A stretch of DNA of 7,085 nucleotides from Lysinibacillus sp. (GTDB lineage: Bacteria > Bacillota > Bacilli > Bacillales_A > Planococcaceae): NCBI GenBank assembly GCA_012735355.1, contig JAAYHP010000245.1:1-7085 (forward strand). The letters are read 5' to 3'. The translations under genes and the position numbers were made by a program. Below, one piece after another: positions 5,997 through 7,085 of the stretch. Numbering within the stretch: position 1 is the stretch's first letter; every line of letters starts with the position of its first letter. Under the pieces are notes generated by a model. The model had not been told where the DNA came from, made no database searches, and saw only the letters and a program-made list of their open reading frames with translations.

Positions 5997-6026
5997 TATT
6001 CTGATTTATGATAGCTTGCATACATT
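5997..6026 (+). promoter_or_regulatory. Sigma-E type promoter of the cwlJ-gerQ operon
   Basis: CATACATT (6019-6026) is a perfect match to the sigma-E -10 (CATACAnT). TATTCT (5997-6002), 16 bases upstream, partly fits the -35. Mother-cell sigma-E control is what is known for cwlJ-gerQ of B. subtilis. Transcription would begin near 6033, at the ribosome binding site GAGGAGG (6032-6038). The remaining sequence back to the small membrane gene (5775-5996) is AT-rich and I see no gene in it. Confidence 0.65.
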
Positions 6027-6046
6027 ATGTTGAGGAGGTATGTAAA

Positions 6047-6466
6047 ATCGCCGTAATAGCTGCCAATGAAGCTCAAGTTGCCTTGCTAGCTCGATTGATG
6101 CGAGCGGAAGCGGAAGGTGACGGAAACCTCGGAATGTTGTTAGTAGGAAATGTCGGTGTGAATCGGGTGCGGGCAGCATGCCTTGACTTCAATGATATTC
6201 GTTCCATTGAAGATATGGTTTACCAAAGTCCTGGGGGATTTGAAGCGGTTCAAAAAAGTTATTTTTATCAACGAGCACGTCCTCAAGACATTGCGTTAGC
6301 ACGGAGAGTCATTAACGGGGAGCGGTTCGTGCCTGGCGATAGAGCTCTTTGGCTTTTCATGCCTTCGGGAAATTGTCCTGCCCAGTGGTATGGACAATGG
6401 AATACTGGTAGATTTAAATCCCACTGTTTCTTCGCACCTGCTGAAGGTGTTTGTCCTGGTATCTAA
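6047..6466 (+). CDS. cwlJ: Spore cortex-lytic cell wall hydrolase CwlJ
   Basis: CwlJ is a coat-located hydrolase of the SleB/CwlJ family that degrades muramic-lactam cortex peptidoglycan when calcium dipicolinate is released. The whole domain is present: LMRAEAEGDG with the catalytic Glu21, GMLLVGNVGVNR, YFYQRAR, INGERF, CPAQWYGQ and RFKSHCF. Length is 139 residues against about 142 in B. subtilis. The start is odd: alignment with B. subtilis CwlJ (MAVVRATSADV) places initiation at an ATC codon (6047), eight bases after a strong GAGGAGG (6032-6038). No ATG, GTG or TTG lies there in frame. The ATG at 6008 in this frame adds 13 unrelated residues, has no ribosome binding site, and would precede the predicted sigma-E transcript start. 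gerQ follows after 27 bases. Confidence 0.93.
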   Translation: MAVIAANEAQVALLARLMRAEAEGDGNLGMLLVGNVGVNRVRAACLDFNDIRSIEDMVYQSPGGFEAVQKSYFYQRARPQDIALARRVINGERFVPGDRALWLFMPSGNCPAQWYGQWNTGRFKSHCFFAPAEGVCPGI

Positions 6467-6493
6467 ACTTTTATTAAAGAAAGGATGTAATGA

Positions 6494-6937
6494 TTGACTT
6501 ATTATTATTGGGGACCTGGAGCTTCTGGGAATCAGTTTTATCCATCACAGCCATTTTTCGGTCAAGGTGTAGGGCAAGGACAGGGGCAAATGCAAATGCC
6601 TCCTAGTGTATCAAGTGGAAATGTCATGACGCCAACAGGAACAGTTTTACCTACTACAGGACGTCAACGAGAAGAGTCGTATATCGAGAATATTTTACGT
6701 GAAAATATTGGTGTTAATGGTACATTTTATTTTACATTCCCGAGTGCAGAAACTTCTGGCGAACGAGGAAATACAGTGAGAGTTCGTGGGCAAGTAATGG
6801 AAGCAGGAAGAGATCATGCGGTGATTCGTGAGGAAAATACAAATCATGTGTATTTATTCCCGATGATTTATTTTGATTATGCAAGATTTGAAGAAGGTTT
6901 CAGATATATTAATACACAACCACGCCCGCAGAGATAA
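6494..6937 (+). CDS. gerQ: Spore coat protein GerQ
   Basis: GerQ is an inner-coat protein needed to place CwlJ in the spore coat and is a substrate of transglutaminase Tgl in B. subtilis. The N-terminal ~60 residues are low-complexity, rich in Tyr, Gly, Gln and Pro (VGQGQGQMQM). The conserved C-terminal domain starts near residue 62 (SYIENILRENIGVNGTFYFTF) and includes VRVRGQVMEAGRDHAVIRE and YLFPMIYFDYARFEEG. At 147 residues it is shorter than the B. subtilis protein (about 181), mainly in the N-terminal part. It begins with TTG; AAGGA at 6481-6485 is eight bases upstream. An overlapping ATG at 6490 is in the wrong frame. The protein contains no lysine, so it cannot be cross-linked through lysine as in B. 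subtilis. It is co-transcribed with cwlJ. Confidence 0.94.
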   Translation: MTYYYWGPGASGNQFYPSQPFFGQGVGQGQGQMQMPPSVSSGNVMTPTGTVLPTTGRQREESYIENILRENIGVNGTFYFTFPSAETSGERGNTVRVRGQVMEAGRDHAVIREENTNHVYLFPMIYFDYARFEEGFRYINTQPRPQR

Positions 6938-6959
6938 TTTTCTGTTTATACTTATAAAC

Positions 6960-6974
6960 GAGGTTGGGACAAAA
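6960..6974 (+). repeat. 15-base element found inverted at the other window end
   Basis: GAGGTTGGGACAAAA here is the exact reverse complement of 50-64. Both copies sit next to terminator hairpins. It is probably a dispersed intergenic motif in this genome. Confidence 0.6.
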
Positions 6975-6976
6975 GT

Positions 6977-7018
6977 AAAAACTCATCATTTTCTCTTAAA
7001 AGAAAATGATGAGTTTTT
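6977..7018. terminator. Long terminator hairpin after gerQ
   Basis: An 18-bp perfect stem (6977-6994 with 7001-7018) surrounds the six-base loop CTTAAA. The right arm ends in TTTTT and the left arm starts with AAAA, so the structure is symmetric and can terminate in both directions. It closes the cwlJ-gerQ operon about 40 bases after gerQ. Confidence 0.88.
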
Positions 7019-7037
7019 GATATTAAACTGAAAATTG

Positions 7038-7085
7038 ATTTCCGTTCCGGGGACGCTTTCCACGGGCCCGACTCGAGCCTCCTCG
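7038..7085. repeat. Start of a GC-rich probable dispersed intergenic repeat, cut by the window end
   Basis: From about 7041 the sequence turns GC-rich, in contrast to the AT-rich surroundings. It contains TCCGTTCCGGGGACGC, TTTCCACGGGCCCG and AGCCTCCTCG, with the palindromes CGGGCCCG (7063-7070) and CTCGAG (7072-7077). From memory, similar CCGTTCCGGG...GCTTTCC..CGGG...AGCCTCCTCG blocks occur between genes in several Bacillales genomes. The element is incomplete here and no coding frame is supported. Confidence 0.5.

Overview
The window looks like a conserved chromosomal segment of an AT-rich, endospore-forming member of the Bacillales (Bacillaceae or Planococcaceae type). The evidence is three sporulation or germination genes (rsfA, cwlJ, gerQ), strong AGGAGG-type ribosome binding sites, hairpin terminators with T-runs, and gene content matching the ywhD/ywhB and ywfO-ywzC-rsfA-lipL-hemQ-cwlJ-gerQ neighbourhoods of Bacillus subtilis. 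I see no phage, transposase, CRISPR array, rRNA or tRNA. The genus cannot be fixed from the sequence alone.

Layout. Positions 1-324 have no gene: a terminator-like hairpin (41-65), a large unexplained imperfect hairpin (77-155) and very AT-rich spacer. ywhD (minus, 325-834) and ywhB (plus, 905-1090) are divergent, with apparently overlapping promoters. ywfO (minus, 1165-2469) encodes an HD-domain phosphohydrolase. A small ywzC-like gene (minus, 2626-2853) has a probable TTG start. rsfA (plus, 3112-3771) is preceded by a good forespore-type promoter and converges on lipL (minus, 3779-4609); one hairpin built from the ends of both reading frames serves as a two-way terminator. hemQ (plus, 4802-5554) is divergent from lipL and carries a Fur-type palindrome between promoter and ribosome binding site. 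A previously uncalled 56-residue membrane protein gene (minus, 5591-5761, GTG start) converges on hemQ. cwlJ and gerQ (plus, 6047-6466 and 6494-6937) form a mother-cell operon, followed by a long terminator and the start of a GC-rich element, probably a dispersed repeat, that runs off the window end.

How the genes fit together. lipL (lipoyl relay) and hemQ (last step of coproporphyrin-dependent haem synthesis) are central cofactor genes. rsfA is a forespore regulator. GerQ anchors CwlJ in the spore coat, where CwlJ degrades cortex on germination. ywhB, ywfO, ywzC and ywhD are housekeeping or poorly characterised genes. This is mostly ordinary core genome. The points most worth checking are an apparent AUC start codon for cwlJ, a GerQ with no lysine at all, the Fur-like operator and its repeated half-site at lipL/hemQ, the small membrane protein gene, and the structured DNA at both window ends.
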